Positions 38,601 to 45,874 of a DNA stretch of 64,000 nucleotides are shown here, piece after piece (the stretch's first letter is position 1; each line of letters opens with the position of its first letter). A program made the position numbers and the translations under genes. Source of the DNA: Actinomycetes bacterium (lineage in GTDB: Bacteria; Actinomycetota; Actinomycetes; Propionibacteriales; Propionibacteriaceae); assembly GCA_023460935.1 (NCBI GenBank), contig JAEWOI010000035.1, forward strand, positions 1-64,000, given 5' to 3'. Below the pieces are notes generated by a model, which worked only from the letters and a program-made list of their open reading frames with translations, was not told the origin of the DNA and did not search any database.

Positions 38601-38717
38601 GGCAACCGCATGAAGGAACGAGCAATGGCCCGAGCCTTACGTCGGCTGCTGCCCGCGGACTTCGACCGCTTCGATGAACTCTTCGAACTAGTGAAGGCGC
38701 GCAGTGAGTACCGCTAG
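35616..38717 (+). CDS. hsdR: type I restriction endonuclease/translocase subunit
   Basis: 1033 residues. The PD-(D/E)xK nuclease has Asp136 in RPDVVLYVN and Glu150-x-Lys152 in IIEFKRS. The SF2 motor has Walker A QGSGKS (residues 282-287), DEAH at 397-400 and FIGFTGTPL. A helical C-terminal region binds the methylase core. It cleaves unmodified DNA after ATP-driven translocation. All key residues are intact, so the system looks active. It overlaps the next gene, a metallopeptidase, by 14 bases. Confidence 0.95.
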   Translation: MSPVGQLERVTQDRVVQFLQDRLGYEYVGNWEDRATNSNIEEHFLRQNLAARGYDDEIIGKAINELHKAALVGGARSMYEANHEVYDLLRYGVKVKRGVADQFETVWVIDWTNPNANHFAVAEEVSIAGEHNKRPDVVLYVNGLALGIIEFKRSKVSVTEGIRQNIGNQSAHFIRPFFSTVQLLFAGNDVEGLRYGVIETPEKYWLEWKEREGSDFGAGVVEHLDRAVLQMCSKDRFLELVHDFMVFDAGTKKTARHNQYFGVKAAQERIARREGGIIWHTQGSGKSLTMVWLAKWIREHQDQSRVLIITDRTELDEQIEKVFGGVNENIYRTDSGADLLTQINKHDPWLICSLVHKFRAGDDDRDLDEAGQSFISQLRSRLPANFSAKGNLFIFVDEAHRTQSGKMHRAMKELLPGAMFIGFTGTPLLKADKATSIEAFGSFIHTYKFDEAVTDGVVLDLRYEARNIDQDLSSPDKVDKWFEAKTKGLTDLSKARLKKRWGTMQKVVSAEPRARQIVQDILFDMETEPRLVSRRGNAMLVGESIYQACKFYEMFVNMGFKDKVAIVTSYVPNPSDISKEDAGDGATEKLRQYGIYRKMLADFFGVSEDEGVSRIEEFEKEVKRRFIEEPGQMRLLIVVDKLLTGFDAPSATYLYIDKKMRDHGLFQAICRVNRLDGDDKTYGYIIDYRDLFNSLETAITDYTSEALDGYEKDDIDGLLKDRTEQGRTDLDDALEKIRALVEPVAPPKETLEYQHYFVASIPGDAAQIKANEAKRVELYESVSTLVRAYSAIANEMAEASYTVAEAAAIKREVAHFVAVKDEVELGAGENIDMKQFEAGMRALLDTYIQADPSDVVATFDKGLVKLIVERGEGAIDALPPGIKKNPEAAAETIINNVRKTIIDEHAMNPKYYDTMSSLLDALIERAKKEALDYKTYLQHLLELAAKVGKAESDTVYPEWAKDGAQKALVDFAFADPSLAVTVDYTVRHEKEHDWVGNRMKERAMARALRRLLPADFDRFDELFELVKARSEYR

Positions 38718-39435
38718 CCACCTCACCATTGCCGGCCTGGGGATTGAGGTCATCTTCAAGGACATCAAGAACCTGCACATCTCGGTCTACCCACCAGTCG
38801 GCCGCGTGCGCGTGGCCGCACCGCACCGTCTGGACGAAGAGGCGATCCGCCTCGCAGTCATCCAGCGACTGCCGTGGATCAAGAAACAACGCCAGCAACT
38901 CCAGGACGCCGACCGCCAAACCGAGCGGCGCATGGTCTCCGGCGAAACCCACTACGTGTGGGGCGAGCGCTACCGACTCGACTCGTCGCGAGTCGGTCGC
39001 TCGAGCGTGAAGTTGGTCGGCAAGACCCTGTGGCTTGCCGCGCCGGCAGGCACCGACGGCGAGGCCAAGAAAGCGGTCCTTGATCGGTGGTATCGCCGCG
39101 AACTCAAGACGGCGCTGCCTGCGTTGATAGCCAAATGGGAGCCAATCATCGGAGAGCGGGTCGAGAAGGTCGTCGTGCGACGCATGAAGACCAAGTGGGG
39201 AACCTGCCAGACCGCGACCCGCGCGATCTGGATCAACCCCGAACTCGCCAAGAAGAACCCGCGCTGTCTGGAATACACCATCGTGCACGAGATGATCCAC
39301 CTGATCGAGCGCACTCACAACGAGCGGTTCATCGATCTCATGGATTTACACCTGCCCGATTGGCGAGCCCGTCGGGACGAGCTCAACGAAGCACCCCTAG
39401 CCGCAGAGGAGTGGGGCAACGGAGGAGCCGAGTGA
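38704..39435 (+). CDS. YgjP-like (DUF45/M48-type) zinc metallopeptidase
   Basis: 243 residues. The zinc motif HEMIH is at residues 195-199, preceded by MKTKWGTC and followed by ERTHNERF, the usual YgjP/DUF45 pattern. The N-terminal half is beta-rich and of unknown role. GTG 38704 overlaps hsdR by 14 bases, so it belongs to the restriction operon. DUF45 peptidases often accompany type I systems; a role in turnover of HsdR or of damaged complexes is a guess. Confidence 0.85.
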   Translation: MSTASHLTIAGLGIEVIFKDIKNLHISVYPPVGRVRVAAPHRLDEEAIRLAVIQRLPWIKKQRQQLQDADRQTERRMVSGETHYVWGERYRLDSSRVGRSSVKLVGKTLWLAAPAGTDGEAKKAVLDRWYRRELKTALPALIAKWEPIIGERVEKVVVRRMKTKWGTCQTATRAIWINPELAKKNPRCLEYTIVHEMIHLIERTHNERFIDLMDLHLPDWRARRDELNEAPLAAEEWGNGGAE

Positions 39436-39529
39436 GGTCCGTGCACACGGTGGACTGCGGTCGGGTGCTGCCTCCTCGGGTTGAGTTGCTCACGATCTGC
39501 GTAACCCTCGAACGGTTGGAGCCAAGAGC

Positions 39530-40525
39530 GTGAGCGCGCCCTACGTGTCGATCAAGCGCCTAGTGGACAACTCGCTTGCCGCGATGCTCGCCGCGATTGA
39601 GGTGTACAACAAGCCGCGGATGACCTATCGCGATGAAGTGACGGTCATTCTCATCGTCAATGCCTGGGAGTTGGCCCTCAAGGCCACGCTGCGGCAGAAG
39701 AACCGCTCCATCTTCTACAAGAAGGAGCGCGGTGAGCGGTATCGGTCCATCACGCTAGACGACGCCCTTGGCCGGGTGAACGCCAGCAAGCTATGGCCCA
39801 CCGAAGTTGATGGCGCGGCCGTCACGGCGAACGTCAAAGCGCTGAGTGAGTACAGAGATCGGGCGATCCATCTCTACAACGCGCACGGTCTCGGAGTCGT
39901 GATCCACCCGTTCCTTCAGCAGAACGTCCTGAACTACCGGGACTTCGTGCTTGCGAGGTTCAACAAGGATCTCGCCGACTCGATGACGTGGCAGTTGCTT
40001 CCGCTCGGCGCGACGGCGCCGGCCGATGCGGTGCAGTTCATGAAGGTGGACAGGAACGCGACCATGGTCGCCGAAGCGGAGGAGTTCATCAACGAACTGC
40101 GCAACCTCCTGGACGGAGTGCAGGCGGCGGGCGGCGATATGGGGCGCGTGGCCGTGGTCTACGACATCCACATGCAGTCACAGAAGAAGGTAACCAGCGC
40201 GGACCTTCAAGTAGCAGTCTCGCAGACGGCGAACGGTCAGATCGCCGTTCGCAAGACCGATCCAAATCAGACTCATCCGTTCAACACGAAGGAGCTACTC
40301 AAGAAGGTCAACGAGAAGCGCACCGGGCGCGCGCTGACCACGCATGACCACAAAGCGATCTGCTGGAAGGAATCGCTTCGCGAGAATGCCAAGTACGCGT
40401 GGAAGCACAGCAGCGGTGCTTCTCATGTTTGGTCCGGCGATGCAGTGAGTTACTTGGCGTCCTTGTCTGACGAACAGCTCACGGCGATCCGTGCCGAGTA
40501 TCGCTTGCACCTTAGTGAGCGGTAG
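39530..40525 (+). CDS. DUF3644 protein with HEPN-like motif
   Basis: 331 residues. The N-terminal domain (residues ~1-150) is all helical and matches DUF3644: YRDEVTVILIVNAWELALKA, then YRDRAIHLYN. The latter contains R-x4-H (Arg109, His114), the signature of HEPN ribonucleases found in toxins and abortive-infection proteins. The C-terminal half has no recognised domain. It is the last gene of the restriction strand, 94 bases after the metallopeptidase, and overlaps the 3' end of the convergent integrase by 14 bases. RNase activity is inference. Confidence 0.75.
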   Translation: MSAPYVSIKRLVDNSLAAMLAAIEVYNKPRMTYRDEVTVILIVNAWELALKATLRQKNRSIFYKKERGERYRSITLDDALGRVNASKLWPTEVDGAAVTANVKALSEYRDRAIHLYNAHGLGVVIHPFLQQNVLNYRDFVLARFNKDLADSMTWQLLPLGATAPADAVQFMKVDRNATMVAEAEEFINELRNLLDGVQAAGGDMGRVAVVYDIHMQSQKKVTSADLQVAVSQTANGQIAVRKTDPNQTHPFNTKELLKKVNEKRTGRALTTHDHKAICWKESLRENAKYAWKHSSGASHVWSGDAVSYLASLSDEQLTAIRAEYRLHLSER

Positions 40526-41765
40526 GTAGAGCCGGACCGCGGTCACTCGGGTCGCCTGCAGCCATCACAGACAGGCGGGCAGCGAGAACGGCCTGACGAT
40601 CGACGGCCGCGTGCTGGTAGATCAACGCCGCCTGCGGGGTTGAGTGGCCGAGGCGGTCCATCAGTTCGCGCATTGTGGCGCCGGCCTGAGCAGCCATTGT
40701 GGCGCCGGTGTGGCGGAGGTCGTGGAAACGGAGGTCGGGCCGGCCGATCGCCTTCCGCGCCCGCTTGAAGACCTTGTACAAGCTGTCGTGGTGCATGTGC
40801 TTGCCCTCGGTGTTGGGGAACACCAGTCCGTCGGGGCCAGGCGTCGAGTGAAGGGCCATATGCGCACGAAGCACCGGGATGAGATGCGGTGGGATCGCCA
40901 CATCGCGTATCCCGGCGTTCGACTTCGGCGTCGTGACGACCGGGGTGTGCGGAGTGGGCCAGGTGACGGCTCGACGGACGTGCAGCCAACCGCTGGTGTC
41001 ATCGTCGGCCAGGTGCACATCATGCCGACGAAGCTCGGTGAGTTCACCGAAGCGCAGGGCGCACCAGGTAGCCGTCAACACCAAGGCGCGGTAGCGCTCC
41101 GGCATCTCGGCGACGAGGTGGGCCAACTCTTCGAGGCTGGCGGGCTGGATTCGCCGCTCCCGCTTGGTGACACCGGCAGCCCTGATTCGGCACGGGTTCA
41201 CCGTGATCAGTTCCTCATCCACGGCGCTGCCCAGGACGTTGCGGAGCAGGGCATAGTGATGCGCCCGCGCCGTCTTTTGCTCTGGGTTCAGACCCGCGTA
41301 CCACTGGCGAACCTCGGCACTGGTGATCTCATCCAGCCGTTGATTGCCGAACGTGCCGACGAGCCCCCTCATCATGCGGGTGTACTCGCGCATCGTCGAA
41401 GGCTTCAACTCACGACTAGCGAGCCAGCGGGTGGAGTACCCGGCGAAGGTCTCGAGAGGCTCTGTCGGCGGCGGGGGAGCGGGCCGCCACCGATGCTCGA
41501 CAATCTCCGCTTCTCGGGCAGCAAGCCAGCCGGCCGCGTCGCGCTTGGTCAGGAACGTGGTTGGTGCGTTGATCCACGCTGGGCGGCCGGGCCCGTGGTG
41601 AGACGGGTCGGCGTAGCGCGCCCGCCAGTTGCCGGACGGGAGCCGTGAAATGCTTCCGAAGGTTCGGCGGCCGGCCCTTCTACGGGGCTCCGTGGCCGAC
41701 GCCAGGACGGGTCTGATCGGGACGACGTTGGTCGTGGACGTCGATGACTTCCCGGCTTCTGGCAT
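40512..41765 (-). CDS. int: tyrosine site-specific integrase
   Basis: 417 residues. An N-terminal arm-binding domain (FGSISRLPSGNWRARYADP) and SAM-like core-binding domain (~100-195) precede the catalytic domain with Arg238 (CALRFGEL), Lys281, His348 and Arg351 (HDLRH), His374 (LGHS) and nucleophile Tyr383 (IYQH). All six are present, so it should be active. ATG 41765 is preferred over upstream codons because the conserved protein starts there and a GAGAG ribosome-binding site is near. It sits next to attR, as expected for a tRNA-targeting integrase. Confidence 0.93.
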   Translation of the reverse strand: MPEAGKSSTSTTNVVPIRPVLASATEPRRRAGRRTFGSISRLPSGNWRARYADPSHHGPGRPAWINAPTTFLTKRDAAGWLAAREAEIVEHRWRPAPPPPTEPLETFAGYSTRWLASRELKPSTMREYTRMMRGLVGTFGNQRLDEITSAEVRQWYAGLNPEQKTARAHHYALLRNVLGSAVDEELITVNPCRIRAAGVTKRERRIQPASLEELAHLVAEMPERYRALVLTATWCALRFGELTELRRHDVHLADDDTSGWLHVRRAVTWPTPHTPVVTTPKSNAGIRDVAIPPHLIPVLRAHMALHSTPGPDGLVFPNTEGKHMHHDSLYKVFKRARKAIGRPDLRFHDLRHTGATMAAQAGATMRELMDRLGHSTPQAALIYQHAAVDRQAVLAARLSVMAAGDPSDRGPALPTAH

Positions 41766-41909
41766 GGCGCTCTCTGATCGTCGGTGTCGCGCGAACTGGC
41801 GTTGTGCGGCGGCCCGGCCTGTTCCACGACATGCCGTGCAAGGGAGCTGCGTGTCACTCAGTACCGGACTGTCAGGAACTGGCGTTTTGGCTGACAAGAT
41901 CAGGCTAGC

Positions 41910-41973
41910 CGTGGAACATACGTGGAACAAGGAGCGCCGCAAACTGCCCTGAACGTCCTACACCTGCCTAGGC
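41910..41973. promoter_or_regulatory. right-end recombinase arm sites
   Basis: 41910-41929 repeats CGTGGAACATACGTGGAACA exactly as at the left end. GCCTAGGC lies at 41966-41973. The sites are between the integrase start and attR, as arm-type sites should be. The rest of 41766-42042 holds nothing I recognise. Confidence 0.6.
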
Positions 41974-42042
41974 GGGTTTGGAATACCACCTTGCCAGCGC
42001 AGCATTGGTACTAGTCCGGCGGGCGTGGGTCCAAATTTCAAA

Positions 42043-42057
42043 CCTGTCAGCCCGACC
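42043..42057 (+). other. attR
   Basis: CCTGTCAGCCCGACC, identical to the tRNA-Pro 3' end. The six bases before it (TTCAAA) also match the T-loop apart from one missing T. Just beyond, TGGCCT/AGGCCA at 42064-42081 forms a hairpin with loop TGTCAG that may be the tRNA's original terminator. 42082-42346 holds no recognisable gene. Confidence 0.83.
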
Positions 42058-42346
42058 GGTGTTTGGCCTTGTCAGAGGCCACTTCTCGATTCTGAAACGG
42101 CTCGCGTGCTGTTATCGTGCTATAAGCATCTCCACATCGACGGTGTCAGCCCACGTTCAGGGGAGCTCTCAAGGGCGGCGCCTCGCCCCCGTCCTGTCCC
42201 GCACGGCGAGTAGGGCCGATCGTGTGCCGTGAAGCCCGGCCAGATGTGCGTGTCTTTGCTGCTGGTCGCCCCGAGCTGTCCGAATCGGTGGGTGGCCGTC
42301 GGCTTAGTGGTTCAGGCACCACTGTCGAAGTGAGGAGAGCCCGACC

Positions 42347-42568
42347 ATGTCAGCGAGTGCAGTTCCCAAGCCGGAGTACGTGTCTCTGCAGGACGCGGCG
42401 GTCATCTATGGGGTGAGCGTAGATCTGCTGCGCCAGCGAATCCTGACCGGCGAACTACCGGCCGTTCATGCCGGTCGTCGTCTGATCCGGGTTCGCCTGG
42501 ATGACCTCAAGCGCGTCTTTCAGCCTGTGCCGTGCGCGGGTCGAAGGCCTCGCATCCGGGCATGGTGA
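42347..42568 (+). CDS. excisionase-like helix-turn-helix protein outside attR
   Basis: 73 residues: YVSLQDAAVIYGVSVDLLRQ, then RILTGELPAVHAGRRLIRVR and LDDLKRVF, a clear paralogue of the protein at 26951-27178. Ribosome-binding site GTGAGGAGA lies nine bases before ATG. AGCCCGACCAT at 42338-42348, overlapping the start codon, repeats the last 11 bases of the tRNA end plus one. Being outside attR, it is either from an older element or a stand-alone regulator. Confidence 0.72.
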   Translation: MSASAVPKPEYVSLQDAAVIYGVSVDLLRQRILTGELPAVHAGRRLIRVRLDDLKRVFQPVPCAGRRPRIRAW

Positions 42569-42596
42569 ACCCGGGGGAGCCAGTCAGCCGATCAGA

Positions 42597-42899
42597 TCAG
42601 GCGACCGACTGGAAGTGGACGCGCAGCCCCATCGCGCGAGCCACCTTCACCACCGTCGCGAAGGTGGGGTTGCCCCCGGGCGACAGTGCCTTGTAGAGGC
42701 CTTCACGACTGATGCCGGCCTGCCGGGCGATCTCGCTGAGGTTGCGGGAGCGTGCGATAGCTCCCAGCGCTTGGGTGAGAACGGCCGGATCGTCATCACC
42801 TTCCTCTATGACTGCCTCCAGATACGCGGTCACGTCCTCGAAGCTGTTCAGGTAGTCGGCCGGGTCGAACGCGGAGAAGGTCTCGGTCGTGGTCATCAT
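42597..42899 (-). CDS. higA: HigA-type antitoxin, HTH
   Basis: 100 residues. The C-terminal half is a Cro/XRE-like helix-turn-helix of the addiction-module antidote group: LSEIARQAGISREGLYKALS, then GNPTFATVVKVARAMGL. It should bind the toxin and repress the operon. ATG 42899 overlaps the toxin stop by four bases (ATGATGA); the next ATG (42896) is equally possible, with AAGGGAG just upstream. Toxin-first order is typical of HigBA. Confidence 0.82.
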   Translation of the reverse strand: MMTTTETFSAFDPADYLNSFEDVTAYLEAVIEEGDDDPAVLTQALGAIARSRNLSEIARQAGISREGLYKALSPGGNPTFATVVKVARAMGLRVHFQSVA

Positions 42900-43207
42900 T
42901 GGGCTCCCTTCCCGTCGTGCCAGGCCTGAGCGATGGTGTGCGCTCGGCGGATGTCGTCGTCCTGACTCGACTTGTCCCCGCCCGTGAGCAGCAGGATCAG
43001 CCGATCGCCTTCGCGCAGGTAGTAGACCCGGTAACCCGGGCCGTGGTCGATCCGCAACTCCGAGATGCCGCTGCCGACTGGCCTGACGTCTCCCGCGTTG
43101 CCAGCCACAAGCCGGTTGATGCGAACCAGGACACGCGCGGCAGCCTGACGGTCACGAAGCCTGGCGAACCACCGATCGAATGTCGCGGACTTCACAACCT
43201 CGACCAT
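42896..43207 (-). CDS. higB: RelE/HigB-type mRNA interferase toxin
   Basis: 103 residues, the RelE/ParE fold of the HigB-like killer group: FDRWFARLRDRQAAARVLVRI at the start, ISELRIDHGPGYRVYYLREG in the middle and LLLTGGDKSSQDDDI near the end. Such toxins cleave mRNA on the ribosome. TACAGT (complement of 43214-43219) ends six bases before ATG, so the mRNA should be leaderless at the toxin and the antitoxin should be coupled behind it. Confidence 0.82.
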   Translation of the reverse strand: MVEVVKSATFDRWFARLRDRQAAARVLVRINRLVAGNAGDVRPVGSGISELRIDHGPGYRVYYLREGDRLILLLTGGDKSSQDDDIRRAHTIAQAWHDGKGAQ

Positions 43208-43209
43208 GT

Positions 43210-43225
43210 GTCAACTGTAGTTCAC
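43210..43225. promoter_or_regulatory. inverted-repeat operator of higBA
   Basis: GTCAACT-GT-AGTTCAC, 7-base arms with one mismatch, contains the -10 box TACAGT of higB on the minus strand. This fits an autoregulatory site for the HigA protein or the HigBA complex. Confidence 0.5.
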
Positions 43226-43528
43226 GGCCTCTGGGTCGACAATGGGGCTCGCCGGAGAGCCCCATCGCCTGCATAGTTGTCGCTTTCGCAACCCATCGGC
43301 GACTTTCCTAGGTGGGACGAATACGTCCAAGACACTGCTGCGCCGGTTGGCCACCCCAACGGTCCTGGCCCTCATGCTGACCGTGACAACATCTGTGCCG
43401 GCTCGCCGAGCCCGCGCCGAGGGGTGCCGGCACGCCACGCCGTGGTCCGTCCGGGCTCGGCTGGCGACATCCACTAGCCTGTGTCAACCCCCAGGTGCCC
43501 TGCGGGGCGACCTGAGGTGAGGCGGCCG
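43226..43528. other. intergenic region with hairpin and promoter of the GGDEF-EAL gene
   Basis: A perfect 9-base stem ATGGGGCTC/GAGCCCCAT (43242-43250 with 43257-43265) lies at the left. TAGCCT at 43475-43480 is a plausible -10 box, giving a leader of about 40 bases. I see no c-di-GMP riboswitch and no gene. Confidence 0.45.
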
Positions 43529-45874
43529 ATGACAGCCAGCTCGACGAGCGCACCGCCACGTCGGGTCGACGCGTACTTCCGGCTCGCCGAGATCGCGATT
43601 CTCACCGTCTTCGTCGTCAGCGTGGCCCTCCGCGGCGCCACCCTGGTCGAGAGCCGGTGGGCCGAGTTCGCCTTCATCGCGCTCGGCGCGGCCTGCTCGC
43701 AGGCGTTCCGGATCCGCCTCTCGGCTGTGGACGAACGGTTCGCCCTCGGGGTCGGCGCCGGCATCCTCGGGCTGGCCCTGCCGGCACACGACCTGCTCAC
43801 CACCCTGCTGGTGTGGGTGCTCGGACTCACCGCCGGCGCCACGATCGCCGAACGGGACGTGGTCAAGGGCGCCCGCATCGGCGGTAGGCACGTCCTGCTC
43901 GGGCTGGCCTACAGCTCGGTGCTGGGAGTCGTTTCCGGCTGGGGCGCCCCGGTCGCCGTGAGCGTCATGGCCGCGACGGCGGCCTACCTCGCGATCGCGC
44001 TGCTGCTGTGGAGCCTGCCGGCCATCCTGGCGGACGAGCACCCGGTCGGCAGCCACCTGATCCTCCAGCGGATCGGGATGCTCTTCGTCCTCAACGCCGC
44101 CATCCCGATCGTCAGCCGGTACGGCCAGGCACAGGCCCTCGACTTCATCACCACCGACCCCGACCGGATGAAGCTGATCATGGACCTCACCTTGACCACC
44201 TCCGTCCTGTCGGTCGTCGCGCTGGTCTTCTACGGCTACGAGGCCCGGCACCGGCTGGACGGGGTGATCCGCACCGCCAGGGCCCTGCCCTGGCCCGACG
44301 ACCCCGACCCGCTCGAGCAGATGAAGGCCTTCGCCGCCGCCACCCTGCGGGTCGACCGGATCGAGGTGCGCTCCGAGCCGCCCAGCTCCCGCTTCGAGAT
44401 CGGCGCCCCGTTCCGGACGCTCTCGGGCGAGGAACGCCATCTCGTCGCCCGACGCAACCCCGGACGGTCGCCGTTACTCGACCGGGACCGGCAGGCCCTC
44501 AGCGCGATCGCGCACATCGGCCAGGAGACCCTGCGGGTTCGCGGTGAGGCGACCGAGCTGCGTACCAGGGCCAACACCGACCCGCTCACCGGCCTGTTCA
44601 ACTACCGGGGTTTCCAGGCGGCGATCGCCGACGTCGGCTCGAGGCGGCAGGAGCGCAGCGGCGCTGCCGTCGTCTACATCGACCTCGACGGCTTCAAGGC
44701 GGTCAACGACCAGTACGGCCACGAAGCGGGCAACCAGCTGCTGCGCGAGGTCGCCCGTCGCCTCCAGGAGGCCGTCCGGCCCCGGGACGCCGTCGCCCGC
44801 GTCGGCGGCGACGAGTTCGTCGTCCTGCTGCGCGACATCGCCGACCAGGCCCACGCCGAGCAGGTCGCCCGGCGGATCCTGTCCTCCGCCGGCGCTCCGG
44901 CCGCCGTCGGGCCGGTCGTGGTGCCGATCCGGCTTTCGGAGGGGATCGCGTTCTCCAACGACCCGGCCCAGCCCCTCGACGCGCTCGTCAACGAGGCCGA
45001 CGCGCTGATGTACGCCAAGCGGGGCAGGCGGCTGGTGGCCGGCGATGAGTCGGTGGGGGCGGCGCCCTCGGCCGCGCTCACCGGCCGTAGGGCGATCATC
45101 GCGAGCCTGATCACCGAGGGCAGGTTGCAGGTGGCCTACCAGCCGATCGTCGACACGACCAAGGGCACTGTGGTCGCCCTCGAGGCGCTGGTTCGCGGCT
45201 CCCACCCGGCGTTCGGCTCGATCGACGCGGCGCTGCTCGTCCACGAGGCCCGGCGGCTGAACCTCCTCGACCGCCTCACCGAGCAGGTGCTGGAGCGTGC
45301 GTCCGCCGACCTGCGGAGCCTGCGGGAGGTGGCGGCGGGGCTCAACGAGGTGCACGTCAACATCGAGCTCGGCCAGCTCAGCTCGGGCGGGACGCTGGAG
45401 CGGCTGCAGAAGTGGTCACGGGCCAACCCGGGCATCCAGCTGACCGTGGAGATGACCGAGAACTCGGTCAATCTCGCCGGGGAGGACATGCTCGCCAGGC
45501 TCGAGGACCTTCGTTCCCGCGGGGTGCGCCTGGCGCTGGACGACTTCGGCCAGGGCCACTCCACGATGCTGGCGATCGTGGAGGTGCCGTTCGACTCGCT
45601 GAAGATCGACCGGTCGCTGATCGCCTCGGTCACCACCTCGGCGAAGTCGGTGCAGGTGATCCGCTCGCTGGTGCGGCTGTGCCGCAACCTCGGCGTGGGG
45701 ATGATCGTCGAGGGCGTCGAACGCGCAGAGGAGCGCGACGTGCTGCTGCGCCTCGGCGTCCGCCACATGCAGGGCTACCTGTTCGGGCGGCCACAGGGCG
45801 TGGAAGCGCTGCGCGCACGCTTCGCCGCCGACGGGCTCAACGCTTCGCGTCAAGCTTCTCCAGCAGCTCCCTGA
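43529..45874 (+). CDS. membrane GGDEF-EAL c-di-GMP protein
   Basis: 781 residues. About eight transmembrane segments in the first ~240 residues form an uncharacterised sensor. GGDEF is intact at 426-430, with an inhibitory I-site RPRD at 417-420. The EAL domain is intact: EAL at 552-554, then EMTEN, LDDFGQGHS, LKIDRSLI and QGYLFGRP. It could both make and degrade c-di-GMP; which dominates cannot be told. ATG 43529 follows GGTGAGG. Its 3' end overlaps that of the convergent GH18 gene by 38 bases. The neighbours suggest control of an exopolysaccharide. Confidence 0.9.
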   Translation: MTASSTSAPPRRVDAYFRLAEIAILTVFVVSVALRGATLVESRWAEFAFIALGAACSQAFRIRLSAVDERFALGVGAGILGLALPAHDLLTTLLVWVLGLTAGATIAERDVVKGARIGGRHVLLGLAYSSVLGVVSGWGAPVAVSVMAATAAYLAIALLLWSLPAILADEHPVGSHLILQRIGMLFVLNAAIPIVSRYGQAQALDFITTDPDRMKLIMDLTLTTSVLSVVALVFYGYEARHRLDGVIRTARALPWPDDPDPLEQMKAFAAATLRVDRIEVRSEPPSSRFEIGAPFRTLSGEERHLVARRNPGRSPLLDRDRQALSAIAHIGQETLRVRGEATELRTRANTDPLTGLFNYRGFQAAIADVGSRRQERSGAAVVYIDLDGFKAVNDQYGHEAGNQLLREVARRLQEAVRPRDAVARVGGDEFVVLLRDIADQAHAEQVARRILSSAGAPAAVGPVVVPIRLSEGIAFSNDPAQPLDALVNEADALMYAKRGRRLVAGDESVGAAPSAALTGRRAIIASLITEGRLQVAYQPIVDTTKGTVVALEALVRGSHPAFGSIDAALLVHEARRLNLLDRLTEQVLERASADLRSLREVAAGLNEVHVNIELGQLSSGGTLERLQKWSRANPGIQLTVEMTENSVNLAGEDMLARLEDLRSRGVRLALDDFGQGHSTMLAIVEVPFDSLKIDRSLIASVTTSAKSVQVIRSLVRLCRNLGVGMIVEGVERAEERDVLLRLGVRHMQGYLFGRPQGVEALRARFAADGLNASRQASPAAP

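Noticed and set aside
43226..43528. c-di-GMP riboswitch before the GGDEF-EAL gene
   Set aside because: A hairpin is present but none of the conserved c-di-GMP-I or -II core sequences can be seen, and the hairpin lies upstream of the likely -10 box.
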